Shown here: positions 1-7,200 of the stretch, one piece after another
Numbering within the stretch: the first letter of the stretch is position 1
Layout of the letters: every line of letters begins with the position of its first letter
From: an uncultured Collinsella sp.
GTDB taxonomy: Bacteria > Actinomycetota > Coriobacteriia > Coriobacteriales > Coriobacteriaceae
Direction of reading: 5' to 3'
Assembly: GCA_937923795.1 (NCBI GenBank)
Contig: CALDWI010000070.1
Coordinates: forward strand, 1-12,623
DNA: 12,623 nucleotides
Position numbers and translations under genes: made by a program
The notes under the pieces: generated by a model
What the model saw: only the letters and a program-made list of their open reading frames with translations
Databases searched by the model: none
What the model was told of the DNA's origin: nothing

Positions 1-609
1 GGCAAGCGCGTAGTTCTTATGGCTCTTATGCCAGCCCAAGTGGTCGGGAGTGATGTTGAGCAGCACCGCCACGCGGGGGTGGAGCTCGGTTGTCGTAGCA
101 ATCTGATAGCTCGAGAGCTCAGCCACAAACCACTCGTTGTGGGCTCGGCCGTCAATCTCGTTGACCGGCGGCTCGCCGATGTTGCCGACAGCAACGCTGG
201 CCTCGCCGGCAGCCTTAAGCAGATAATCAGCCAGCGACGTGGTGGTCGTCTTGCCGTTGGTGCCCGTGATGGCAATCCAGTTATCGGGCGACAGGCGATA
301 GGCAAACTCGGGCTCACCCATAATCTGGGCGGCATGCTCGCGCCCGGCCTTAAAGAAGCCCGAGAACTCCGAGATGCCCGGGCACGTCACGCATACGTCA
401 TAGGCGCCCTCGACCTGTTCGGTCCCATAGACAAACGACGCACCAGCAGCCTCGAGCGCACGCGTGGCGTCATTGGGTTCAGAGGTGCCACCGCCATACA
501 CGGTAACGGCACTTACGCGCTCGGGATGTGCCAGCGCCCAGCGGGCGACATCGAGACCGGATTTGCCCTGACCCAAAACGAGCAGGCTAAAGACATCAGC
601 AAGAGGCAT
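1..609 (-). CDS. murD: UDP-N-acetylmuramoylalanine--D-glutamate ligase MurD, N-terminal part (cut by window edge)
   Basis: MurD is the cytoplasmic ATP-dependent ligase that adds D-glutamate to UDP-MurNAc-L-alanine in peptidoglycan precursor synthesis. Reading the minus strand from the ATG at 607-609 gives 203 open codons up to the left edge, a bit under half of a usual MurD of about 450-500 residues. Visible motifs are a Rossmann-like N-terminus (VLGQGKSG near residues 11-18), the ATP-binding loop GTNGKTTT (116-123), GNIGEP (142-147), ELSSYQ (164-169) and NITPDHL (185-191). All are typical of Mur ligases, and the SSYQ and TPDHL blocks fit MurD best. The gene starts 9 bp after the mraY stop, so it is probably co-transcribed and coupled. 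The only Shine-Dalgarno-like string is a weak GGGA overlapping the mraY end. The C-terminal ligase domain is outside the window, so its integrity cannot be judged. Confidence 0.95.
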   Translation of the reverse strand, partial: MPLADVFSLLVLGQGKSGLDVARWALAHPERVSAVTVYGGGTSEPNDATRALEAAGASFVYGTEQVEGAYDVCVTCPGISEFSGFFKAGREHAAQIMGEPEFAYRLSPDNWIAITGTNGKTTTTSLADYLLKAAGEASVAVGNIGEPPVNEIDGRAHNEWFVAELSSYQIATTTELHPRVAVLLNITPDHLGWHKSHKNYALA

Positions 610-618
610 GAAAGACCA

Positions 619-1638
619 CTATCCCAACTGGAAGAACAGGGCAAGGCCAACGGCACCAAAGGCAGCAGCGATAATCCAAAAACGGATGACGACCTTGGTC
701 TCGGCCCAGCCCTTCTTTTCGAAATGATGATGGATGGGCGCCATAAGGAAGACGCGCTTGTGCGTAAAGTGGAAGTAGACAACCTGAATCATGACCGACA
801 GGGTCTCAACGATAAACAGGCCGCCGATGATGAGGGAGACGACCTCGGTGTTGGTCATGATGGACGTGCAGGCAAACGCGGCGCCTAGGGCAAGCGAGCC
901 GGTATCGCCCATAAAGATGCTCGCCGGATAGCAGTTGAACCACAGAAAGCCCAAGCAGGCACCGGCACACGCGGTGCAGAAGATGGACAGGTTCACGTCT
1001 CCGTGCAAAAACGCCATGGCAGCCATGGCGAGCATGGCAATCATGGAGGTGCCGCCAGCAAGACCGTCAAGGCCATCGGTCAGGTTCACGGCATTAGAAA
1101 GACCGGCGATCATCAGCCAGCAAAAGACAATGTAGAGCCACGGGAACGAAAGGCCGCAGATGGTGGTCGAAAGCACGCCAAGGTCAATCGTCAGGCCGCC
1201 GGGAAAACGAATCTCGGGGGCGACGCCGCACCAGTTAACGGCAAGTACCGTAAAGGTGACACAGATAATGGTTAGGCCGATCATCTTGGCATGAGGCGTC
1301 AGACCGAGCGAGCGCCCATGCGTAACGGAGGTCAGGTCGTCGATCAGGCCCAGCACGCCTGTCGCCAGCGTGGCGAGCAGCACGAGCACGAGCTCGGTGG
1401 TGAGCTTGCCCATCAGCAGGCAGGTCAGCGAAATCGCGACGAGAATGACAACGCCACCCATGGTGGGCGTTCCCTGCTTAACCAAATGACGCTTGGGGCC
1501 GTCGGCACGAACCTGCTGGCCGATACCCTCGACCTTAAGTAGCTTGATCCACCACGGCATGAGCAGCAGCGCAATGGCAGCGGCGATGCCAAGCCCCAAA
1601 AAAGCCTGATACGTTGGATACGAGGGATTGCCGAACAT
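619..1638 (-). CDS. mraY: Phospho-N-acetylmuramoyl-pentapeptide-transferase MraY
   Basis: MraY is the integral membrane enzyme that moves phospho-MurNAc-pentapeptide from UDP to undecaprenyl phosphate, giving lipid I. The 339-residue protein is of usual length or slightly short, and consists mostly of hydrophobic segments (about ten membrane helices are expected). Family motifs are present in order: GTPTMGG (56-62), the Asp pair in LIDDLT (D100, D101), NAVNLTDGLDGLAGG (182-196) with the third catalytic Asp region, FMGDTGS (242-248) and the cytoplasmic loop MAPIHHHFEKKGW (299-311) carrying the His triad. The ATG at 1636-1638 lies 3 bp after the murF stop. An AGGTG-like ribosome binding site sits inside the end of murF, so translation is likely coupled to murF. 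No missing catalytic residue was seen. Confidence 0.97.
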   Translation of the reverse strand: MFGNPSYPTYQAFLGLGIAAAIALLLMPWWIKLLKVEGIGQQVRADGPKRHLVKQGTPTMGGVVILVAISLTCLLMGKLTTELVLVLLATLATGVLGLIDDLTSVTHGRSLGLTPHAKMIGLTIICVTFTVLAVNWCGVAPEIRFPGGLTIDLGVLSTTICGLSFPWLYIVFCWLMIAGLSNAVNLTDGLDGLAGGTSMIAMLAMAAMAFLHGDVNLSIFCTACAGACLGFLWFNCYPASIFMGDTGSLALGAAFACTSIMTNTEVVSLIIGGLFIVETLSVMIQVVYFHFTHKRVFLMAPIHHHFEKKGWAETKVVIRFWIIAAAFGAVGLALFFQLG

Positions 1639-1641
1639 GGG

Positions 1642-3066
1642 CTAGCACACACCTTCCACAAAGCGGTCGAGCTCAACAAAGCGGGAACCCTTGACCAGTA
1701 CAACATCATGTTTTTCAAGCGCGCCGCCCATGCGGTCGAGCACCTGCTGATAATCGGAGAACACCTGGATGCGGTCCTCGTCCATGCCCATCATGCGCGC
1801 GGCATCGGCCATAAGCTGGGCCAGCTCACCACCCACGCACGCCAGCATGTCGAGCTTCTTGGCGGCGGCATAGGCGCCCACGAGCTCATGCATGCGAGGA
1901 GCCTCATCGCCCATCTCGCCCATCTCGCCCAGGATCGCCATGCGAGACCCCGTGCACGAAAGCGAGCACAGCAGATCGAGACCAGCAGCCATGGATTCGG
2001 CGCTGGCGTTATAGGAATCGTCGATGACGTGGGCACCGCTCTTGGCGCGCTTGATCTCCTGGCGGTGCCCGGTGATCGTGAGGCCCCTAAAGGCAGCATC
2101 GATCTGCTCGGGCGTCACGCCCAGGCGATAGGCAACTGCGGCGGCCTTAACGGCATTTGGGACGGACTGCACGCCGGGGATGGCAAGCATGGTATCGGTC
2201 GTCTCACCCTGGCCAAAATCGAGCGTAAAGACCGGACGGCCCTCGTCATCAACACGAATGTCGCGGGCACGGACCTCATCATCGTCCGAGACGCCGGCCA
2301 GCATCACATCGATACCAGCAGGCTGGGCGAACGTATCGCGAATGAACGGCGTAAAGTCGTCCTCACCGCCCAAAACCAGCAGCGGCAAGAAGTCGCCGGC
2401 GGCGCACATACCCTGGACAATCTCGGCCTTAGCGCGGGCGATGTTCTCGCGGCTGCCCAAAATGCCGATGTGAGAGGTACCAATCTTGCTCACGATGGCA
2501 AGGTTGGGATTGGCGGACTGGGACAGGCGCTCAATCTCGTGGAAATGGTTCATGCCCATCTCGAGCACCAGGACCTCGGTATCGGCCGGAGCGGAAAGCA
2601 CCGTGAGCGGCATGCCGATCAGGTTATTGAAATTGCCCTTGGTGGCCCAGACACGATAGCGCTTGGCGAGCACGGCGGCGAGCACGTCCTTGGTCGTCGT
2701 CTTGCCGATGGAACCGGTAATACCAACGACCAGGCAGCCAAGCTCCAGACGGTACGCGTGCGCCAAACGCAGCAGAAAGTCCTCGGGATCATCGGTCAGC
2801 AAGATGGCACAGCCCTTGTCCTGCGCCAGCGAGACCAGCTCGGCCTCGGGCTCACGCGTCATCACGACGGCGCCGGCACCCGACTGGACGGCACGGGAAG
2901 CAAAATCATTGCCGTCGACGTTTTCACCGGGAAAGGCGACGAAAATCGTCCCTTCCTCGACCTGACGCGAGTCGATAACGCACCCGCGGCATACCCGATC
3001 GGCTTCTCCCGTCACGGTTCGGGCCCCTGTTGCGGCCGCGAGGTTGTTGACGGCGATCTCTATCAT
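1642..3066 (-). CDS. murF: UDP-MurNAc-tripeptide--D-alanyl-D-alanine ligase MurF
   Basis: MurF is the cytoplasmic ligase that adds the D-Ala-D-Ala dipeptide to the UDP-MurNAc-tripeptide, the last soluble precursor step. The 474 residues match the family length. An N-terminal substrate domain (about 1-110) precedes the central ATP-binding domain with P-loop GITGSIGKTTT (115-125), LEMGMNH (168-174) and GTSHIGILGSRENIARAK (196-213). The C-terminal domain carries DDSYNASAESM (349-359), LGEMGEMG (379-386) and VLVKGSR (456-462). THIG/GSRENIA and SYNA-type blocks separate MurF from MurC, MurD and MurE. The ATG at 3064-3066 has a strong AGGGGAG site 5 bp upstream (3072-3078). murE, the usual upstream neighbour, is absent. 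A 126-bp non-coding gap separates murF from ftsI, so murF may have its own promoter. Confidence 0.97.
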   Translation of the reverse strand: MIEIAVNNLAAATGARTVTGEADRVCRGCVIDSRQVEEGTIFVAFPGENVDGNDFASRAVQSGAGAVVMTREPEAELVSLAQDKGCAILLTDDPEDFLLRLAHAYRLELGCLVVGITGSIGKTTTKDVLAAVLAKRYRVWATKGNFNNLIGMPLTVLSAPADTEVLVLEMGMNHFHEIERLSQSANPNLAIVSKIGTSHIGILGSRENIARAKAEIVQGMCAAGDFLPLLVLGGEDDFTPFIRDTFAQPAGIDVMLAGVSDDDEVRARDIRVDDEGRPVFTLDFGQGETTDTMLAIPGVQSVPNAVKAAAVAYRLGVTPEQIDAAFRGLTITGHRQEIKRAKSGAHVIDDSYNASAESMAAGLDLLCSLSCTGSRMAILGEMGEMGDEAPRMHELVGAYAAAKKLDMLACVGGELAQLMADAARMMGMDEDRIQVFSDYQQVLDRMGGALEKHDVVLVKGSRFVELDRFVEGVC

Positions 3067-3103
3067 TGCAGCTCCCCTGTAAACCTAATAATGCTATCGG
3101 CGT

Positions 3104-3144
3104 ATTGTATCCCAGCGCCGCACATGCGTGGTGCAGGGCATGTG
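3104..3144 (-). promoter_or_regulatory. Possible murF promoter with overlapping palindrome
   Basis: In the 126-bp ftsI-murF gap, the minus strand has a good -10-like TACAAT (3104-3109) 38 bp upstream of the murF ATG. No convincing -35 box is found at 16-18 bp. The position it would occupy is covered by a perfect 7-bp inverted repeat, CACATGC (3121-3127) and GCATGTG (3138-3144), with a 10-bp spacer. This could be an operator for an activator or repressor that compensates for the poor -35, or a chance palindrome. Promoter function is inferred from sequence only. Confidence 0.35.
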
Positions 3145-3192
3145 AACACCCTCATATGGGACAACAAACCACGCCCCAAAGATTGTAACCCC

Positions 3193-5058
3193 CTACTTCG
3201 TGTGCGGGATACCCAGCACGTCGAGCGCGTTGGCCATAATGGACTGGAACGGCACCGCAGCGGCATCTGAGCCGCTCGGCGTTCCGTCGAGCGTGATATA
3301 GCACAGCACCTTGGGCGATTGTGCCGGTGCAAAGCCCATAAAGGACGACATGTAGTTCTCCTTGAGGTAGCCGCCGTTCTCGTCGGCACGTTCAGCCGTA
3401 CCGGTCTTACCCGCCACGTCATAGCCGTCAACCGCGCCGCCAACGCCCGTTCCCTCGGACACGACCGTCTGCATGCACGATGTCACCTGGGATGCAGCAT
3501 CCTCAGAAATCGCGCGCTCGCCTTCGCCCCAGTCCTTCTCGTCGCCTTTGCTGGACTTATAGAAGTGCGGTGTCATCATCACGCCGCCGTTGGCGATGCC
3601 GCCCACGGCACGTGCGATCTCAATCGGCGAGACGGACAGTGCCTGTCCAAAGCTCATCGAGCCCAGCGTGGCGCCGTCATACTGGTCACGCTCCTTGACG
3701 ATACCCAGGCTCTCGCCCGGAAAATCTACACCAGAGCTGTGACCGATGCCCCACTTGTCCACATAGGCGGCAAAGTCGTCGGCACCGATCTTGCGCCCCA
3801 CCAGGACAAAGCCCACGTTGGACGAACGGCGCATCATCTCGCGCACATCCATGGTCATGGCGTAGTCGCGCTTGTCGGCATCGGTGACGGTATCGTCGCC
3901 CACCTTGATGCTCGCCGGCACCTCAAACGACGTACTCGATCGCACGACACCCAAGTCGAAGCCGGCGCCCGCCACGAGCGTCTTAAAGACCGAGCCGGGC
4001 TCGTAGGCGTCGGTGACCAGGCGCAAGTTCATATCCTCGGTTTTGGCGTTTTCCAGATCGGTCTGGTCGTAGGTCGGGTACGAGCAGGCGGCGAGAATTT
4101 CACCAGTCGTGGGGTCGGTGACCAAAGCCGAGCCGTTCTTGGCCTTTGTCTTCTCGACAGCCTCTGCCAGAGCATCCTCAGCCGCACGCTGGATATTGAC
4201 GTCGAGCGTCGTCACGATATCAACGCCGTCGACCGCGGCCACCTTTTTATAGGCACCGCCCGCGATATAGCTGCCGTCCCTCGCGCGCTCGCGCACGAGA
4301 GAACCGTTCGTGCCGGTCAGAAGCTTGTTGTATTGCTTTTCGAGACCCGTCAAGCCGTCGTTGTCCACATTCACTACACCCAGCACCTGCGATGCCAGAT
4401 TGCCGTATGGATATACGCGCTTCATGGCCTGCTCAAAAAGCACGCCGGGCAGGTTCTTCTTCTCCAGCACCGCAGCATCGTCTTCGTCCACTTGGCGCTT
4501 GATATACACCCAGGTGCCATCGGACTCGACGAGCTTGCGGCAGGTCTTTTTATCGATTCCAGTTGCCTTGACCAGCGCCGACACCGTCTTGTCAACATCC
4601 TCGACAAGCTGCGGGTTCACGGCGATGTTGCGACATTCGACCGACGACGCCAGCACGTTACCGTTGCGGTCGTAGATGGTGCCGCGTTTGGCATAGAGGG
4701 TCTGCGCAAGCAGGCGGCGCGCATCGGCACGCTCGCGCAGTTTATCGGCTTCGACAATTTGATAGTCGGCAAGGCGAAAGACGCCCAAGCCCAAGCCAAG
4801 CCCAATGAATCCCATGACGGCTTTGCGGCGAGGCAGAGGCGCGCCTGTGAGCCATTCGGTCGACGAACTCTTGCGCGACCTGGTGTTATGCACTTGAGGG
4901 CCGCCCGAGCCGCGAAGTCGCGACGCCGGGTCGTTGCCACGGGACTGCCCGGCGTTGTAAGATTGCCGACCCGATCCTTGATAACCAGAACGTCCCCGCG
5001 ACGAGGGACGTCCAGAACCGCGGCCCCCATCGGAACCGCGGCGATAGTCATTTGTCAT
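3193..5058 (-). CDS. ftsI: Class B penicillin-binding protein, septal transpeptidase FtsI
   Basis: This 621-residue class B penicillin-binding protein is expected to cross-link septal peptidoglycan as part of the divisome. Residues 1-75 form a Gly/Arg/Ser-rich, positively charged, probably disordered cytoplasmic tail. A single Gly-rich membrane segment follows (about 79-98). The extracytoplasmic dimerisation domain (about 115-270, with RGTIYDRNG at 125-133) leads into the transpeptidase domain. Its three active-site motifs are complete: S356-V-F-K359, S412-S-N414 and K551-T-G553. The protein ends soon after the transpeptidase fold and has no PASTA repeats, unlike many Gram-positive PBPs. It starts 17 bp after the ftsL-like gene with only a weak ribosome binding site. 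The dcw position favours FtsI; a sporulation paralogue (SpoVD type) is unlikely without PASTA. The N-terminal tail is the unusual part. Confidence 0.95.
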   Translation of the reverse strand: MTNDYRRGSDGGRGSGRPSSRGRSGYQGSGRQSYNAGQSRGNDPASRLRGSGGPQVHNTRSRKSSSTEWLTGAPLPRRKAVMGFIGLGLGLGVFRLADYQIVEADKLRERADARRLLAQTLYAKRGTIYDRNGNVLASSVECRNIAVNPQLVEDVDKTVSALVKATGIDKKTCRKLVESDGTWVYIKRQVDEDDAAVLEKKNLPGVLFEQAMKRVYPYGNLASQVLGVVNVDNDGLTGLEKQYNKLLTGTNGSLVRERARDGSYIAGGAYKKVAAVDGVDIVTTLDVNIQRAAEDALAEAVEKTKAKNGSALVTDPTTGEILAACSYPTYDQTDLENAKTEDMNLRLVTDAYEPGSVFKTLVAGAGFDLGVVRSSTSFEVPASIKVGDDTVTDADKRDYAMTMDVREMMRRSSNVGFVLVGRKIGADDFAAYVDKWGIGHSSGVDFPGESLGIVKERDQYDGATLGSMSFGQALSVSPIEIARAVGGIANGGVMMTPHFYKSSKGDEKDWGEGERAISEDAASQVTSCMQTVVSEGTGVGGAVDGYDVAGKTGTAERADENGGYLKENYMSSFMGFAPAQSPKVLCYITLDGTPSGSDAAAVPFQSIMANALDVLGIPHTK

Positions 5059-5075
5059 ACTCAGCTACCGTCTTG

Positions 5076-5546
5076 CTACTGAGCGGTCGCGGTCGCGTTG
5101 GCGCCCGCGGCTGCATCCTGCGAAAAGTCAAGTGTAACGCTCTCGCTGGGCTCCACCATGCCATAAGCGCCCGCAAGGTCGCGAATGCGCGTGTCGGCGC
5201 CATAGACCGAATGCATGACCTCCAGGTCGGAGCTCTCATCGGTCGCCTTTTCGAGCGTGTTGGTAAGCTCGGCGTTGCTGTTGAGCACCTGGGCCGTAAC
5301 GCCGGCGAGCGCCACGCGGGCGACGCCAATCGTCATGAAGATAGCCGCAATGATGCAAAACGTTTTAAGAACGCTCATGAAAACCGGGCTTACCGCCTGG
5401 TTTGCCTGACGGCCCGCGCCCGTGTAGACATCAAAGCGCGGCGTGCGCTGCTCACGGGGAGCAACGGGGGCCTGCGGCGTCTCACGATAGGCGGGCATGG
5501 CGTTCATATCATAGGCGAGTGCTGCGCTTGAAGTGTTGTAGCCCAT
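5076..5546 (-). CDS. ftsL: FtsL-like divisome protein (small bitopic membrane protein)
   Basis: This 156-residue protein lies between rsmH and ftsI, the standard place of ftsL, and has the expected plan. A cytoplasmic region of about 55 residues rich in Ala, Pro and Arg comes first. One membrane helix follows (about 57-80, around CIIAAIFMTIGVARVAL). Next is a periplasm-side, polar, heptad-like stretch (about 83-125, AQVLNSNAELTNTLEKA onward). A short block RIRDLAGAYGMVEPSE (120-135) resembles the C-terminal end of FtsL/DivIC proteins, and an Ala/Thr tail ends the protein. FtsL normally links FtsB/DivIC and FtsQ to the FtsWI synthase. Sequence conservation in this family is low, so the name rests largely on position and topology. 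The ATG at 5544-5546 has a GGGAGG site 9 bp upstream (5556-5561). The 90 bp up to rsmH show no clear promoter. Confidence 0.78.
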   Translation of the reverse strand: MGYNTSSAALAYDMNAMPAYRETPQAPVAPREQRTPRFDVYTGAGRQANQAVSPVFMSVLKTFCIIAAIFMTIGVARVALAGVTAQVLNSNAELTNTLEKATDESSDLEVMHSVYGADTRIRDLAGAYGMVEPSESVTLDFSQDAAAGANATATAQ

Positions 5547-5636
5547 GATATGCCGCCTCCCATCCCGAGTACGTTGGTAGTGTGTTTAAGCTTCGTTTAT
5601 GGTGCGAGCGGGAGGTCCAATATCGCGCGGTCGCGC

Positions 5637-6602
5637 CTACAGACGCTGCGCCACGCGGATTTTGGCTGATCTCGCCCGAGGGTTGCGCTCAACCTCATCA
5701 GGCTGGGCAACCAAGGGTTTGCGAGTGATGACCTTGAGTATCGGCACGTTGCCGCACACGCACACCGGAATCTCCGGCGGACACGTGCACCCCTGGCTCA
5801 TCTCCTTAAAGTGGTTCTTTACGATACGGTCCTCGAGCGAGTGATACGAGATGACGCAGATGCGTCCGCCCGGGTTGAGCCACCTTGTGGCGGCGTCAAG
5901 CCCTCGCTCGAGCACATCGAGTTCGTGATTGACCTCGATGCGAATGGCCTGGAAACTTTTCTTGGCTGGGTGTCCGCCATGCCGACGAGCGGCAGCGGGG
6001 ATACCAGCCTTGATGATCTCGACAAACTGGCCGGTGGTTTCGATCGGCTCATGCTCGCGGCGGCGCACGATCTCACGTGCGATCTGCGAGGCGAACTTCT
6101 CTTCGCCATAGACGCGTAGAATCCGGGCAAGGTCGTGTTCGTTATAGGTGTTGATGACCTCAGCTGCGTTTAAGGTGTTGTTACCCGGATCCATCCGCAT
6201 GTCCAATGGGGCGTCCTCGTTGTACGAAAAGCCCCTGCCAGGGATATCGAGTTGCGGCGACGAAACGCCCAAGTCGAACAGGAAGCCATCGACCCCGGGC
6301 ACCTCGGCCGAGCAAAGCAGCTCGTCCAAGTCGCCGAAGTTGCCCTTCAGCAGCTGGTGCGGTACGCCGGGAACCTCGCGGTCCAGACGGGCGCCAGCGG
6401 CCTCAAGGGCCATGTCGTCCTGATCGACGCCGAGCAAAAGGCCGGTCTCCCCCACCTGCGCGGCCATCTTTACCGAATGGCCGGCACCGCCAAGGGTGCA
6501 GTCGCAGACGACGGAGCCGCTCTTTAGCTGCAGCGACTCAAGCACTTCGCCGAGCATGACAGGTTCATGCCGATATTCTTGTGTCAAGATCCCACACTCC
6601 AT
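5637..6602 (-). CDS. rsmH: 16S rRNA (cytosine(1402)-N(4))-methyltransferase RsmH (MraW)
   Basis: RsmH methylates N4 of C1402 in the 16S rRNA decoding centre using S-adenosylmethionine. The 321-residue protein has the family hallmarks: HEPVML (12-17), the SAM-binding CTLGGAGHS (35-43) and VDQD (59-62), FDLGVSSPQLD (109-119), RGFSY (123-127) with DAPLDMRMD (130-138), AKKSFQAIRIEVN (213-225) and ISYHSLEDRIVK (251-262). Near the C-terminus, C272, C274, C281 and C283 form a CxC...CxC cluster that could bind zinc, common in Gram-positive homologues. The chosen ATG (6600-6602) lies 20 bp after mraZ with a poor ribosome site. A TTG five codons later (6585-6587) has GGAG 9 bp upstream and may be the true start. 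It is the second gene of the dcw cluster, co-transcribed with mraZ. Confidence 0.97.
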   Translation of the reverse strand: MECGILTQEYRHEPVMLGEVLESLQLKSGSVVCDCTLGGAGHSVKMAAQVGETGLLLGVDQDDMALEAAGARLDREVPGVPHQLLKGNFGDLDELLCSAEVPGVDGFLFDLGVSSPQLDIPGRGFSYNEDAPLDMRMDPGNNTLNAAEVINTYNEHDLARILRVYGEEKFASQIAREIVRRREHEPIETTGQFVEIIKAGIPAAARRHGGHPAKKSFQAIRIEVNHELDVLERGLDAATRWLNPGGRICVISYHSLEDRIVKNHFKEMSQGCTCPPEIPVCVCGNVPILKVITRKPLVAQPDEVERNPRARSAKIRVAQRL

Positions 6603-6622
6603 CCGTTACTCGTGCCTTGCCC

Positions 6623-7057
6623 TTACGAGAAGAAGAGGTCCAGCAGGGCCTCGTCGTCATCGTCCTCATCGGCCGTAGCGCGGTCCCAAACCTCAAGGTG
6701 GTCGTAGTTGCCCACAACCGTGACCTCGCGGTCGAGGTTCGCCTGCTTGCGGAGAGACTCGGAAAGACCGATACGACCCGCGCTGTCCACATCCATCGAC
6801 GTGGTGCGCTTGTTGATCGCTCTCATGAGCTTCTGGTCGTTGATGTCACGCGGGTTAAAACCCTCGTGGCCCTCACGACCCGCGAAGAGTCCTTCGACCC
6901 ACTTATCGAAGGCCTCGGCAGAGAACACGTACAGAGCATCGACATCCAGGGCTTTGAACACGCGAACGTGCTCTCCAAGCTCCTCACGAAGGGGTGCAGG
7001 CAGGGATAGACGACCTTTTGCATCGAGATTGCGCTCGTATGCACCCGTCATTCCCAT
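6623..7057 (-). CDS. mraZ: Transcriptional regulator MraZ
   Basis: MraZ is the conserved first gene of the dcw cluster. In studied bacteria it is a ring-forming DNA-binding protein that controls its own promoter. The 144 residues contain two SpoVT/AbrB-like repeats, each with the family signature: DAKGRLSLP (12-20) and DSAGRIGL (91-98), the latter followed by VTVVGNYDHLEVWD (112-125). An acidic tail, ADEDDDDEALLDLF (129-142), follows the second repeat. The ATG at 7055-7057 has a GGAGG core 6 bp upstream (7064-7068). A second ATG two codons later is possible but has longer spacing. Upstream are a good sigma-70-type promoter and TGGGG repeats like those MraZ binds in E. coli, so autoregulation is likely, though inferred. 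Confidence 0.97.
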   Translation of the reverse strand: MGMTGAYERNLDAKGRLSLPAPLREELGEHVRVFKALDVDALYVFSAEAFDKWVEGLFAGREGHEGFNPRDINDQKLMRAINKRTTSMDVDSAGRIGLSESLRKQANLDREVTVVGNYDHLEVWDRATADEDDDDEALLDLFFS

Positions 7058-7094
7058 GTGCGCCCTCCCCTCGGTTACTCAGATGGCACGTACG

Positions 7095-7147
7095 CGGGGA
7101 ACCACCCCGTCTGTCGACGTCATCAATAATATGGGGAACCGCCCCAT
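7095..7147. promoter_or_regulatory. Pair of GGGGAACCRCCCC operator-like elements at the mraZ promoter
   Basis: Two near-identical palindromic 13-mers occur on the plus strand: GGGGAACCACCCC (7096-7108) and GGGGAACCGCCCC (7133-7145). Their centres are 37 bp apart. Flanking bases extend the stems to CGGGG/CCCCG (7095-7099 and 7105-7109) and ATGGGG/CCCCAT (7131-7136 and 7142-7147). One copy fills the -35/-10 spacer and the other lies in the transcribed leader, on either side of the predicted start site. This is a classic two-operator arrangement. The binding protein is unknown; MraZ is the first candidate because each copy contains a GGGG half-site. Confidence 0.55.
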
Positions 7148-7154
7148 TTTTCAA
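7126..7154 (-). promoter_or_regulatory. mraZ (dcw operon) promoter
   Basis: On the minus strand, TTGAAA (7149-7154) and TATTAT (7126-7131) are separated by exactly 17 bp. Each differs from the sigma-70 consensus at one base. The predicted start is around 7118-7120, giving a leader of about 62 nt to the mraZ ATG. It is the best promoter-like sequence seen in the window and sits correctly to drive mraZ, rsmH, ftsL, ftsI and probably the mur genes. The spacer is almost entirely a palindrome (7131-7147), suggesting repression or DNA-twist control. Confidence 0.75.
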
Positions 7155-7161
7155 CACCTTT

Positions 7162-7188
7162 CCCCACCCCTTCCCCCACCCCGCCCCA
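7162..7188 (-). promoter_or_regulatory. TGGGG repeat array: candidate MraZ boxes and G-quadruplex motif
   Basis: On the minus strand, five uninterrupted runs of at least four G follow one another with linkers of only 1-2 nt (plus-strand C runs at 7162-7165, 7167-7170, 7173-7177, 7179-7182 and 7184-7187). This satisfies the standard intramolecular G-quadruplex pattern. Three of the runs begin as TGGGG, with T at 7188, 7178 and 7166, that is 10 and 12 bp apart. Another TGGGA starts at 7202. E. coli MraZ is known to bind TGGG-type repeats spaced about 10 bp apart near its promoter, so this tract, just upstream of the -35 box, is a good operator candidate. Confidence 0.5.
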
Positions 7189-7200
7189 CCACTCCACTCC

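Noticed and set aside
1708..5082. Long plus-strand open frames of 520 and 587 codons opposite murF and ftsI
   Set aside because: They mirror the codon bias of the GC-rich genes on the other strand, show no family motifs and have no ribosome sites or promoters.
7131..7151. Plus-strand terminator (ATGGGG/CCCCAT stem followed by five T)
   Set aside because: The stem is only 6 bp and no plus-strand transcript is expected. The element fits better as the palindrome in the mraZ promoter spacer, where the T-run is the -35 flank.
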